This document shows, one piece after another, positions 51,313 through 59,756 of a stretch of DNA of 64,000 bases. Position numbers and translations under genes: made by a program. The notes beneath the pieces were generated by a model, which was not told where the DNA came from, searched no databases, and saw only the letters and a list, made by a program, of their open reading frames with translations. Numbering within the stretch: position 1 is the stretch's first letter; every line of letters begins with the position of its first letter. Where the stretch lies: assembly GCA_036501365.1 (NCBI GenBank), contig DASYAL010000052.1, forward strand, positions 1-64,000, written 5' to 3'. This DNA is from CAIKMD01 sp036501365 (lineage in GTDB: Bacteria > Pseudomonadota > Alphaproteobacteria > ATCC43930 > CGMCC-115725).

Positions 51313-52734
51313 ATGCGGCGTCAACGCAGCGCAAAGATCGTCGCCACCGTTGGGCCGGCGAGCAACACCCCCGAGAAGCTCGAAGCGCTGTTTCGCGCCG
51401 GCGTCGATTTGTTCCGCCTGAATTTCAGCCACGGCACGCAGGACGATCACCGCGCGGTTTACGACCGCATCCGCTCGCTCGAGAAAGGCGTCGGCCGGCC
51501 GATCGGCATCATGGCCGATCTGCAAGGGCCGAAGCTGCGGGTCGGCACCTTCGTCGACAAGAAAGCGACGCTGGTCACCGGCAAGCCCTTTCGGCTCGAT
51601 CTCGACACCAAGCCCGGCGACGCCAAGCGCGCGCCGCTGCCGCACCCCGAAGTGTTCGCGGCGCTCACGCCCGGCACGCCGCTGATGCTCGACGACGGCA
51701 ACATCCGCCTGACGGTGGAGCGCTGCGGCAAGGATTTCGCCGAGACGACCGTCGCGGTCGGCGGCGACATCTCGGACCACAAGGGCGTCAACGTGCCGAA
51801 CGCGGTGCTGCCGCTCAGCCCGCTGACCGCCAAGGACCGCAGCGATCTCGCCTTCGCGCTCGATCTCGGCGTCGACTGGATCGCGCTGTCTTTCGTGCAG
51901 CGCCCCGAGGATGTCGCCGAAGCGAGAAAGCTGATTGCCGGCCGCGCCAGCGTCCTCGTCAAGCTCGAGAAACCTTCGGCGATCACGCGCCTCATCGAGA
52001 TCATCGAGCTCAGCGAGGCGGCGATGGTCGCGCGCGGCGATCTCGGCGTCGAGATGCCGCCCGAGGACGTGCCGCCGGTGCAGCGCGAGATCATCCATGC
52101 CTGCCGCCAAGCGGGAAAGCCGGTGATCGTCGCGACCCAGATGCTCGAATCGATGGTGCGCGCGCCGGTGCCGACACGCGCCGAGGCCTCCGATGTCGCG
52201 ACCGCCGTCTACGAAGGCGCCGACGCGGTGATGCTCTCGGCCGAGACCGCAGCCGGCGCCTATCCGATCGAGGCGGTGACGATAATGGACCGCATCATCA
52301 GCCGCGTGCAGGCGGACAAGATCTACTTCCCCGGCCTCCATGCCGCCGCCGAGCTCCATGCCGAGCAGAGCCCGTCCGATGCGATCAGCGCCGCCGCGAG
52401 CCAGATCGCGCATACCATCGGCGCCGCGGCGATCCTCTCCTACACCACCTCGGGCGCGACCGCCTTGCGCATGGCGCGCGAGCGCCCCGACGTGCCGATC
52501 CTCGCGCTGACGTCCAATCTGCGCACGGCGCGGCGGCTGGCGATCGTCTGGGGGCTGCATTGCGTCCATACCCACGACGTGCGCAACTTCAACGAGATGG
52601 TTCAGCACGCGACGCGCGCGGCGCGCCACGAGGGCTTTGCCGAGAAGGGCCAGCGCGTCGTCGTCACCGCCGGCGTTCCCTTCGGCACACCCGGCGCGAC
52701 CAACGTGCTGCGCGTCGCCTGGGTCGAGAACTGA
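51313..52734 (+). CDS. pyk: pyruvate kinase
   Basis: This 473-residue enzyme has KIVATVGPASNTPEKL at the start, FRLNFSHGTQDDH, MADLQGPKLRVG, the catalytic KLEKPSAI and MVARGDLGVEMPPEDVPPVQ (metal and ADP site), and an alpha/beta C-terminal domain. It converts phosphoenolpyruvate and ADP to pyruvate and ATP. It is the second gene of a pair with glycerate kinase. Confidence 0.96.
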   Translation: MRRQRSAKIVATVGPASNTPEKLEALFRAGVDLFRLNFSHGTQDDHRAVYDRIRSLEKGVGRPIGIMADLQGPKLRVGTFVDKKATLVTGKPFRLDLDTKPGDAKRAPLPHPEVFAALTPGTPLMLDDGNIRLTVERCGKDFAETTVAVGGDISDHKGVNVPNAVLPLSPLTAKDRSDLAFALDLGVDWIALSFVQRPEDVAEARKLIAGRASVLVKLEKPSAITRLIEIIELSEAAMVARGDLGVEMPPEDVPPVQREIIHACRQAGKPVIVATQMLESMVRAPVPTRAEASDVATAVYEGADAVMLSAETAAGAYPIEAVTIMDRIISRVQADKIYFPGLHAAAELHAEQSPSDAISAAASQIAHTIGAAAILSYTTSGATALRMARERPDVPILALTSNLRTARRLAIVWGLHCVHTHDVRNFNEMVQHATRAARHEGFAEKGQRVVVTAGVPFGTPGATNVLRVAWVEN

Positions 52735-52792
52735 GCCCGCCGCCGCGGCACAAGCGACACATCGCGCGATAGCGAATTCGCAATCTCAGTAT

Positions 52793-52823
52793 CGTCACCC
52801 CCAGCGAAAGCCGGGGTAACGAC
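52793..52823. repeat. half-element of the CGTCACCCCC repeat
   Basis: CGTCACCCCCAGCGAAAGCC is followed by GGGGTAACGAC, giving an imperfect hairpin in the gap between pyk and the convergent DUF1501 gene. A complete copy lies at 59683-59748. It may serve as a shared transcript end. Confidence 0.65.
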
Positions 52824-52841
52824 TTGGAGAATCGAAAAAAG

Positions 52842-54044
52842 CTAAGCGTGCAGCAGCCCGCCGGCCGGCTTGAGATCGCGCGCATCGGGGAACACCTTGG
52901 CGCCGAGGCTCGCCGCGTCGATGCCGAAATGATCGCGCAGGATGCCTTTGGCGACGCTGCGCGAATCGACGGCGACGCGCAGATCGCGATCGTCCTGGAG
53001 CTGGGCGAGACCGGGCCAGTCGCCGTAGAGCCGGCCGCCTTTGACCGCGCCCCCCATCACGAACATCACCGTCGCCGTGCCGTGATCGGTGCCGTTGGTG
53101 CCATTGACGGCGACGGTGCGGCCGAATTCGGTGGTGGCGATCACCACCGTATTCTTCCAGGCCGGGCCCAGCGACTGCGCGAGAGCATCAAAGCCATCCG
53201 CGAGGCCGGCGAAATTCTCATAGAGCCGGCCTTGGGTCGTGCCCTGCGCGACATGCGTGTCCCAGCCGAGCATCTCGAGCGCGGCGATGCGCGGCCCGTC
53301 CGCGGCGGCGAGCAGCTTGCCGGCAGCGCCGGCGAGCGGCGCGAAGGCCTTGGGGCCGAAGCCGCCCGGCCCTTTCGGCGCGCCGTCGCCGAGAACGGTG
53401 GCAGAGAAACTCTGCGTCTCGAGGCCGAGCTGCAAGGCCGGGCCGAAGAGCGGATCATGCGCGTAGAGCGGCCCGAGCGCGGCGACGAAATCGGGATCGG
53501 CGGTCTTGACGCCGGCGGGCTCCCAGCTCGCGACCGGCACCGCGCCGCGCAGCAACAGCGGCACCGCGCCGCCGACCGCGAGACCGAGGCGCTTGTCGTC
53601 GCGGCGGCTCGCGCCGTTCTGGATCAGCGCCAGCGCGCGATTGAGCCAGCCATCGCTCTCATGCGTCTTGGCGCTGAGGCCGCATTCCATCAGATCCTGG
53701 CCGTCGAAATGCGAACGCGTGCGATAGCCGTTGCCCGAAGCCGGCACCAGCAGAAGCTCGCCCTTGCGATAATAAGGCTCGAGCACTTTGAGTCCGGGAT
53801 TGAGCGCGAAATGGGAATCGAGCGCGATGCAGGAATCGGCCGGCAGCGCGATCGCGCCGCGCTTTTCGGCATAGGCGGGATCGCCGATCGGCGGCACCGC
53901 GGCGAGCCCGTCCATGGCGCCGCGCAGCAGCACGACAACGAAACGCTGATTGCCGGGCGCGGCGGCAAAGACCGCATGCGGCAGCCCCGCCACCGCAAAG
54001 GCGCCGGCGGCCATTCCCAAAAATTCGCGCCGCGTCGTCGTCAT
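52842..54044 (-). CDS. DUF1501 domain-containing protein with Tat signal
   Basis: From the ATG at 54044 the protein has 400 residues. The N-terminus TTTRREFLGMAAGAFAVAG is a twin-arginine signal. RFVVVLLRGAMDGLAAVPP, a NPGLKVLEPYYRKGELLLVP segment and TEFGRTVAVNGTNGTDHGT fit the alkaline-phosphatase-like DUF1501 family. A GTG at 54053 that overlaps the upstream stop (GTGA) is also possible. It pairs with a DUF1800 gene, a widespread export pair of unknown function. Confidence 0.87.
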   Translation of the reverse strand: MTTTRREFLGMAAGAFAVAGLPHAVFAAAPGNQRFVVVLLRGAMDGLAAVPPIGDPAYAEKRGAIALPADSCIALDSHFALNPGLKVLEPYYRKGELLLVPASGNGYRTRSHFDGQDLMECGLSAKTHESDGWLNRALALIQNGASRRDDKRLGLAVGGAVPLLLRGAVPVASWEPAGVKTADPDFVAALGPLYAHDPLFGPALQLGLETQSFSATVLGDGAPKGPGGFGPKAFAPLAGAAGKLLAAADGPRIAALEMLGWDTHVAQGTTQGRLYENFAGLADGFDALAQSLGPAWKNTVVIATTEFGRTVAVNGTNGTDHGTATVMFVMGGAVKGGRLYGDWPGLAQLQDDRDLRVAVDSRSVAKGILRDHFGIDAASLGAKVFPDARDLKPAGGLLHA

Positions 54045-54049
54045 CCTAT

Positions 54050-55390
54050 TCACCGTCGCTGGAATTCGGGGCTGGCGATCAGCAGCGCCAGGCCTTCGCG
54101 GCGCGAGGCGGCGCGCTTGATCGCTTGCGCCGTGTCGTCGGGCAAGGTCTCGGCGAAGACGGCATCGGCGAGCGCCGCGGGATCGGGCGGATCGGGCAGC
54201 CGCGCGGCGAAGCTCTGGCAGCAATCGGCGCGGTGCAGCACGGCTTCGGGGCCGATCCAGTCCTTCGCCCGGTCCGACCAGCCTTCGGGCTGCGGCGCGA
54301 AGAACGGCTGCTGGTCGAGCACATGCAGCGTCTGCACCTGGAACGGCGGCGGCGGGGTGAAGCCGGTGACGCGGCAGGCGGCGATCAGCAGCTCCTCGGG
54401 CGCGCGCACTTTGGCGAAAGGCTGCCACGCCGCATCCTCGCGGATGACCGCCTGCGTCACGCGCTTCAGATCGCCGCCGCTGGTGCGGAATACCGCTGCG
54501 ATGCGCTGCACCGCGTCCTTCGGCGGATCGTCGGCGATGAAATGGCGCGCGAGCTTCAATGCGATATGCGTCGCGGTTGCGGGATGCGCGGCGAGATCGC
54601 GCAGCGCCATCTCGCCCTGGTCGTAACCGCTTTCGGCATAGACCTTGCCGAGCAGCGTCTGCGATCCGGGCTCGTGCAGCTGCGGATAGAAACGGAACTG
54701 TCCGGCAGCGGGATCCTTGAGCCGCGCGATCGACCAGCCGGTCAAGATGCGCGCCAACGCCTCGACGTCGTCTTGCGTGTAGCCGCTATCGACGCCGATC
54801 GTGTGCAGCTCCATCATCTCGCGCGCGAGATTCTCGTTGAGGCCGACATGGCGGCGCTGGCCGACCGGCGAATTCGGCCCGATCGACAGCACCTGATCGA
54901 GATAGAACAGCATCGCCGGATGACGCTCGGCGGCGAGCAACAGATCGACGAAGCGGCCGGTGACATGCGGCCGGATCGCCTCGCGCTCGAAGGCGCCGGC
55001 GAAACCGCGGATTGCGGGCCGCACGCAAGAGACGGTGAAATGATTGCTCCAGAACCGCGTCAGCCGCTCCAGGAGCGGCGCATCGCTGGCGACGGCGGCG
55101 TTGGTCCGCGCCTCGACCTCGGCGAGATAGATCGCACGCAGCCGCTGGTTCTCGGCCTTATGCGCGTCGACGGTCTTGTTTTGCCGCGCCTCCTGCCGCT
55201 TCTCGAGCAGCTCCGCGACCATGGCGGCGGCGCTCGGCAGGCTCGGATCGAGCGCCATCGGCCGGGCGTCGAGCTGACGCAGCACCCAGCCGCGCGGATC
55301 GTTCGCAATGGCCGAAAGCTCGCCCGGCGCCGGCGCGTAGCCGAAGCGCGTCGCCGCGACAACGGCCAGGCTCAAGCCATCCGCAACCAT
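54050..55390 (-). CDS. DUF1800 domain-containing protein
   Basis: This 446-residue protein matches DUF1800: RFGYAPAPGELSAI, RLTRFWSNHFTVS, GLNENLAREMMELHTIGVDSGYTQDDVEALARILTGW (shown: GLNENLAREMMELHT, YTQDDVEALARILTGW) and HIALKLARHFIADDPP. No clear signal peptide is seen at this start. It comes immediately before the DUF1501 gene (overlap or six-base gap) and is almost certainly co-transcribed with it. The function is unknown; the pair is thought to act at the cell surface. Confidence 0.87.
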   Translation of the reverse strand: MVADGLSLAVVAATRFGYAPAPGELSAIANDPRGWVLRQLDARPMALDPSLPSAAAMVAELLEKRQEARQNKTVDAHKAENQRLRAIYLAEVEARTNAAVASDAPLLERLTRFWSNHFTVSCVRPAIRGFAGAFEREAIRPHVTGRFVDLLLAAERHPAMLFYLDQVLSIGPNSPVGQRRHVGLNENLAREMMELHTIGVDSGYTQDDVEALARILTGWSIARLKDPAAGQFRFYPQLHEPGSQTLLGKVYAESGYDQGEMALRDLAAHPATATHIALKLARHFIADDPPKDAVQRIAAVFRTSGGDLKRVTQAVIREDAAWQPFAKVRAPEELLIAACRVTGFTPPPPFQVQTLHVLDQQPFFAPQPEGWSDRAKDWIGPEAVLHRADCCQSFAARLPDPPDPAALADAVFAETLPDDTAQAIKRAASRREGLALLIASPEFQRR

Positions 55391-55478
55391 CGGCCGCGCC
55401 CGCGCGAGAAATTCATAGCGGGTGATAGGCGCAGCGCGCGCGCCGCATCCCTGGAAGGTGATGGCGAGCCGCGTTAGA

Positions 55479-55612
55479 CATGATCGGCTGAGGCGGAATC
55501 GAAAATCGATTCCGCCTCAGCCGTGAATCGTGCTCTAGTTTTCGGATCGAGAGCACGATTCACGGTTCGAAAAGAAGCGGCTGCGCTTCTTTTCGGAACC
55601 GATCGTGCTCTA
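55479..55612. repeat. three-hairpin dispersed repeat, copy B
   Basis: This 134-base element begins CATGATCGGCTGAGGCGGAA and ends GATCGTGCTCTA. Hairpin 1 is GAGGCGGAATCGA/TCGATTCCGCCTC, hairpin 2 is CGTGAATCGTGCTCT/AGAGCACGATTCACG and hairpin 3 is GAAAAGAAGCG/GCGCTTCTTTTC. Copy A is at 47821-47952. The right end supplies the TAG of the Rieske gene on the minus strand. Confidence 0.9.
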
Positions 55613-56755
55613 GCGCGAAGCGGGTCCGACCTCGATCGGCTCCGCCGTCGGCGCGGGTGCCGACGCGGGCACCGGCTGCGGCGCGCGCGGCGCGGCGGGC
55701 GCGACCGGCGTGACGGTGATCGGCTCGAGCTGCTCGCGCGCGGCATATTGCTCGACAAGGCGATGCATCGCGACCACCGGCGTGTCGGCGCGGATCTCGA
55801 TCCGCGGCGCGTCGGGCAGCAGCGAATTGACGCGCTGCTGCGCCTCCATCACCGCGATGTCCTGATCGAAGACGGCGCGGATCTGCTTGATGAAGCCCTG
55901 GCTCAGCGCCTCGTCGCCGTGAGCGAAGTTGCGGCACTGCGCATAGAACATGAACGAGGTGGTTTCGGTCTCGGGCGTCGCGGTGATCAAGGCGAGCAGC
56001 CGCGGGCCCTTGCTCCAGTCGCCGTCGCGCGCGATCGTGCCCGCCGCCCCGAAGCCGGCATCGATGGTGCAATGGGTCGGAATCTCGCACAGCGTCGATT
56101 GCCAACGGTCGGTGTCCTTGCCGTTGAAGCCGGAGAGCTTCGCCAGCATCGGCGGCGGCTCGACATGGGGGCTCCAGCGCAGCATGCGCACGCTGGTGAG
56201 GCCGCGCTCGGTCGTGACCGGATTGCGGTCGAGGCCGGCGCCGCCGAGGGTGTCGGTATGGACATAGACCACATGCATCAGATCGAGCAGATTGTCGTTG
56301 TTGAGCTCCCAGTTGCACTTCATCGGCAGCGCCTGGCCGCCATTCCCCATCGTCGTCGTCAGGCTCGGATCGTCGATGCATTGCCAGTGCGGCAAGAGAT
56401 TGTCGTCGCGCAGGGCGGGATTGCCCATCCACAGCCAGACGAAATTCCATTTCTCGATGGCGGGATAATTCTTCACTTTCGCGCCGGGCGGGATTTCCTT
56501 CTGCCCGGGGATCTCGACGCACTGCCCTTGGCGGTCGAATTTCAGCCCGTGATAGCCGCAGCGGATGTCGTCGCCTTCGCGCTGGCCCATCGAGAGCGGC
56601 AGGTTGCGGTGGCAGCAGCGATCCTCGAGCGCAATCGCCTCGCCCTGCTCGCTGCGATAGAGCATCACCGGCTCGCCCAGGAGGGTGCGCGCCAGCGGCG
56701 TCTCGCCGACCTCGCGCGAATAGGCCGCGATGTACCAACAATTACGCAGAAACAT
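55610..56755 (-). CDS. Rieske oxygenase, vanillate O-demethylase-like alpha subunit
   Basis: From the ATG at 56755 (GAGGGGATC directly upstream) the protein has 381 residues. The start FLRNCWYIAAYSREVG is typical of the VanA group. Rieske ligands are C47-x-H49 and C66-x2-H69; the iron site is LLDLMHVVYVH near 160-170. A Pro/Ala-rich tail of about 40 residues ends in repeat copy B. Enzymes of this group demethylate or hydroxylate aromatic acids with a separate reductase, which is not adjacent. The substrate is unproven. Confidence 0.87.
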   Translation of the reverse strand: MFLRNCWYIAAYSREVGETPLARTLLGEPVMLYRSEQGEAIALEDRCCHRNLPLSMGQREGDDIRCGYHGLKFDRQGQCVEIPGQKEIPPGAKVKNYPAIEKWNFVWLWMGNPALRDDNLLPHWQCIDDPSLTTTMGNGGQALPMKCNWELNNDNLLDLMHVVYVHTDTLGGAGLDRNPVTTERGLTSVRMLRWSPHVEPPPMLAKLSGFNGKDTDRWQSTLCEIPTHCTIDAGFGAAGTIARDGDWSKGPRLLALITATPETETTSFMFYAQCRNFAHGDEALSQGFIKQIRAVFDQDIAVMEAQQRVNSLLPDAPRIEIRADTPVVAMHRLVEQYAAREQLEPITVTPVAPAAPRAPQPVPASAPAPTAEPIEVGPASR

Positions 56756-56947
56756 GATCCCCTCCCCGGCCGCGCCCCGCGCCGGCGTCGCGACAGCGGC
56801 CGCCGCCGCCATAAAGGCTGTCAAATCTGTCCGGTGCATGGCGAATTATATGGAGGCCGGGAGCTTTCGCCAATGATTGATCGCGCTGCCGCCTGCGGCC
56901 ATTCGCCGTTTCGGCAGGCGACGAATCGTGCTAAACCGCCCTCACTC

Positions 56948-57712
56948 ATGGAACTTTCGGTCATCATCCCCGCGCGCAACGAAGCGCCGAACATCGCACC
57001 GCTGGTTGCGGAGATCCGCGCCGCGCTCGACGGCGCGGTCGACTATGAAATCATTTATGTCGATGACGGCAGCGGCGACGACACCGCCGAGACGATCCGC
57101 GCGACGATGCGCGCGGGCGCGCCGGTGCGGCTGCTGCGGCATGAGAGAAGCTGCGGCCAGAGCGCCGCGGTCCGGAACGGCATCCTCGCGGCGCGGACGC
57201 CTTGGATCGCGACGCTCGATGCCGACGGCCAGAACGATCCCGCCGACATCCGGAAATTATGGGAGCTCGCGCGCGCCGCGCCCAACGCCAGCAGCCTGCT
57301 GCTCGCGGGCTATCGCCAAAAGCGCCGCGACACGGCGATAAAACGCTTCTCCTCGCGCATCGCCAATGCGGTGCGCGGCGGAATGCTCAAGGACAAGACG
57401 CCGGACACCGGCTGCGGCCTCAAGCTGCTGCGGCGCGACCTCTATCTCGCCTTGCCGTTCTTCGATCACAACCACCGCTTCCTGCCGGCGCTGGTGCTGC
57501 GCGAAGGCGGCACCGTGCAATCGGTTGCGGTCAATCATCGCCCGCGGCAGCGCGGCAAATCCAATTACGGCACGCTCGACCGCCTCTGGGTCGGCATCGT
57601 CGATCTCTTCGGCGTGATGTGGCTGCAGCGCCGCGGCAAAATGCCGGTGCTGCTTGCTGAAGAGCCGGCGAGCGAGTCAGTATCGCGGCGCAGCACGAGC
57701 GTCCGGGCATGA
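56948..57712 (+). CDS. GT2 glycosyltransferase, DPM1/ArnC-like
   Basis: From the ATG at 56948 the protein has 254 residues. The GT-A fold shows as ELSVIIPARNEAPNIAPL, YEIIYVDDGSGDDTAET, TLDADGQNDPADI (DXD-type site) and a RKRGKSNYG-like end (RGKSNYGTLDRL). One C-terminal amphipathic/hydrophobic segment is present but no multi-pass membrane part. It probably transfers a sugar to a lipid carrier. The stop overlaps the downstream TVP38 gene (ATGA). Confidence 0.87.
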   Translation: MELSVIIPARNEAPNIAPLVAEIRAALDGAVDYEIIYVDDGSGDDTAETIRATMRAGAPVRLLRHERSCGQSAAVRNGILAARTPWIATLDADGQNDPADIRKLWELARAAPNASSLLLAGYRQKRRDTAIKRFSSRIANAVRGGMLKDKTPDTGCGLKLLRRDLYLALPFFDHNHRFLPALVLREGGTVQSVAVNHRPRQRGKSNYGTLDRLWVGIVDLFGVMWLQRRGKMPVLLAEEPASESVSRRSTSVRA

Positions 57713-58377
57713 CCCTCTCCGCCGACCGCGCGCCGCTGTCGCGCCTGCGCTTCGCCGGCCGCCTCATGGTACTGGCGCTGATCGTTGCCGGCATGGTCGC
57801 GGTGTGGCTCAAGCGCGCCGCGCTCGATCCGATCGCGCTGACGGCGGCGATCGCGCACTATCCGGCGGCGCCGCTGGTGTTCCTGCTCGTGCACATCGTC
57901 GCCAGCCTGCTCTTCGTGCCGCGCACCATGCTCGGCCTCGTCGCGGGATTGGTCTTCGGCTTCTGGTGGGGGCTTGTCTGGGCGGCAACCGGCAGCGTGC
58001 TCGGCGCGATCGCCGGCTTCCTCATCGCGCGCTACGTCAACAACGGCATGATCGATCTCGAGAGCCTGCCGCGGCTCGGATCGATGCTGCAGCGCGCCGA
58101 GGCCGGCGGCTGGCGCGCGGTGACGATGCTGCGGCTGATCCCGGTGATCCCGCACAGCTTCACCAATTACGCGCTCGGCCTGACGCGGCTCTCGCTCGGC
58201 GGCTACGCGCTCGGCTCGCTGCTCGGTCAATTGCCGATGACCGTCGCCTATGTGAGCTTCGGCGCGGCGGGCGGGCATGCCGCCGCCGGCGACCATCATT
58301 GGCTCTTGCCGGCGCTGGTGGGCGCGATGGCGCTCGCCGCCTCTATTCTGCTGCCGCGCTGGCGGAAAGTTCGCTGA
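57709..58377 (+). CDS. TVP38/TMEM64 (VTT domain) membrane protein
   Basis: The 222 residues have about six hydrophobic segments. The VTT/DedA-like core is FVPRTMLGLVAGLVFGFWWGL, then GSVLGAIAGFLIARY and RLIPVIPHSFTNYALGLTRLS. Proteins of this kind may act as lipid scramblases or transporters. The overlap with the GT2 gene suggests work on a lipid-linked sugar. Its 3' end overlaps the convergent glcF by about 35 bases. Confidence 0.87.
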   Translation: MTLSADRAPLSRLRFAGRLMVLALIVAGMVAVWLKRAALDPIALTAAIAHYPAAPLVFLLVHIVASLLFVPRTMLGLVAGLVFGFWWGLVWAATGSVLGAIAGFLIARYVNNGMIDLESLPRLGSMLQRAEAGGWRAVTMLRLIPVIPHSFTNYALGLTRLSLGGYALGSLLGQLPMTVAYVSFGAAGGHAAAGDHHWLLPALVGAMALAASILLPRWRKVR

Positions 58378-59650
58378 GCGCTTCCGGCGGGGGCCCACCC
58401 GTCGCCCAATCTAAAAGCTCGGCGATATGCAGCACCGGATATTCGCCGCCCGATGCGATCTGCGTCAGGCAGCCGATATTGCCGGTCGCGACCGCGTCGG
58501 GCGCGGTCGCGGCGATGTTCGCGAGCTTGCGCGCGCGCAGCGCCGAGGACAGCGCCGGCTGCAGCATGTTGTAAGTGCCGGCCGAGCCGCAGCAGATATG
58601 GCCTTCGGGAATCTCGAGCACGGTGAAGCCGGCCGCGGCCAGCAGCGTCTGGGGCTCGGTGAGGATATGCTGACCGTGCTGCAGCGAGCAGGCGGCATGA
58701 TAGGCGACGCGCAGCGGCACGGGTGACTTCGGCGCCATCAAGCCGATGCCGGCGAGGAATTCCGCGAGGTCGCGCGCCAGCGCCGAGACCCGCGCCGCTT
58801 TCGCCGCGTACGCCGGATCGTCGCGGAAGAGATAGCCGTATTCCTTTACCGTCGCGCCGCAGCCCGAGACGTTGCTGACGATCGCGTCGATGCCGCGCGC
58901 GTCGCCCTCGCGCGCGAAGCTGTCGATCGCCGCTTTCATCATGGCGCTCGCATCGCGGCCCATATGATGCGTGAGCGAGCCGCAACAGGCCTGGCCCTCG
59001 ACGAGCGCCACCTCGCAGCCATGGCGCGTCAGCAGCCGGATCGTCGCCTCGTCGATCCGCGGCGCCAGCACTTCTTGCGCGCAGACGCGCAGCAAGGCGA
59101 CGCGATATTTGCGGATGCCCGTGGCGGGAAAGACCTGCGCCTTGAGCAGCGGCGACGGCGACGGCGGCAGTGCTGGCGCCAGCGCCAGCATCGCCGCGAG
59201 CCGCGGCGGCAGGATGCCGCGCAGCGGCCGGGCGATCGCGGCGCCGAACAGCGCCACGCGGAACAGCGCCGGCCGCGGCAGCACCGCCGCGAGGAAGCTA
59301 CGCAGCGCGCGATCCATGAACGGGCGCCGGTACTGCTCTTCGATCCGATGCCGCGCCTGATCGACGAGATGGCCGTAATGCACGCCCGAAGGACAAGTCG
59401 TCATGCAGGCATAACAGGAAAGGCAGCGATCGATATGCTTGACGACGCGCGCGTTCGGCGCCCGGTCGTGCTCCAGCATGTCCTTGATGAGATAGATGCG
59501 GCCGCGCGGCCCGTCGAGCTCGTCGCCCAATTCGAGATAGGTCGGACAGGTCGCGTTGCAGAAGCCGCAATGCACGCAGGCGCGCAGGATCTTGTCGGCT
59601 TCCTGCGTGTCGGAATCCGCGAGCTGCGCGAGGGAAAAATTCGTTTGCAT
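58343..59650 (-). CDS. glcF: glycolate oxidase iron-sulfur subunit GlcF
   Basis: This 435-residue protein has two 4Fe-4S motifs near the N-terminus: CVHCGFCNATCPTY (near 26-39) and CLSCYACMTTCPSG (near 77-90). Two CCG domains follow (EGQACCGSLTHHMG and HAACSLQHG to GHICCGSAGTYN). It carries electrons from the flavin subunits to the quinone pool. It is the third gene of the glcD-glcE-glcF order on the minus strand; a repeat separates it from glcE. Confidence 0.93.
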   Translation of the reverse strand: MQTNFSLAQLADSDTQEADKILRACVHCGFCNATCPTYLELGDELDGPRGRIYLIKDMLEHDRAPNARVVKHIDRCLSCYACMTTCPSGVHYGHLVDQARHRIEEQYRRPFMDRALRSFLAAVLPRPALFRVALFGAAIARPLRGILPPRLAAMLALAPALPPSPSPLLKAQVFPATGIRKYRVALLRVCAQEVLAPRIDEATIRLLTRHGCEVALVEGQACCGSLTHHMGRDASAMMKAAIDSFAREGDARGIDAIVSNVSGCGATVKEYGYLFRDDPAYAAKAARVSALARDLAEFLAGIGLMAPKSPVPLRVAYHAACSLQHGQHILTEPQTLLAAAGFTVLEIPEGHICCGSAGTYNMLQPALSSALRARKLANIAATAPDAVATGNIGCLTQIASGGEYPVLHIAELLDWATGGPPPEALSELSASAAAE

Positions 59651-59682
59651 CGTTTAGACGAAGAGTGCCGCAACTTCCAACG

Positions 59683-59748
59683 CGTCACCCCCGCGAAAGC
59701 GAGGGTCCAGAAGCATCAGACTGGATTCCCGCTTACGCGGGAATGACG
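59683..59748. repeat. CGTCACCCCC/GGGAATGACG inverted repeat between glcE and glcF
   Basis: CGTCACCCCCGCGAAAGC faces GCTTACGCGGGAATGACG across about 30 bases. It fills most of the glcE-glcF gap. This is a common dispersed palindromic element in alphaproteobacterial intergenic DNA; a half copy lies at 52793. Confidence 0.85.
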
Positions 59749-59756
59749 AAACATGC

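Noticed and set aside
55523..56947. Long open frame upstream of the GT2 gene on the plus strand
   Set aside because: This part is antisense to the Rieske oxygenase and starts inside a repeat; only the segment from 56948 is GT2 protein.
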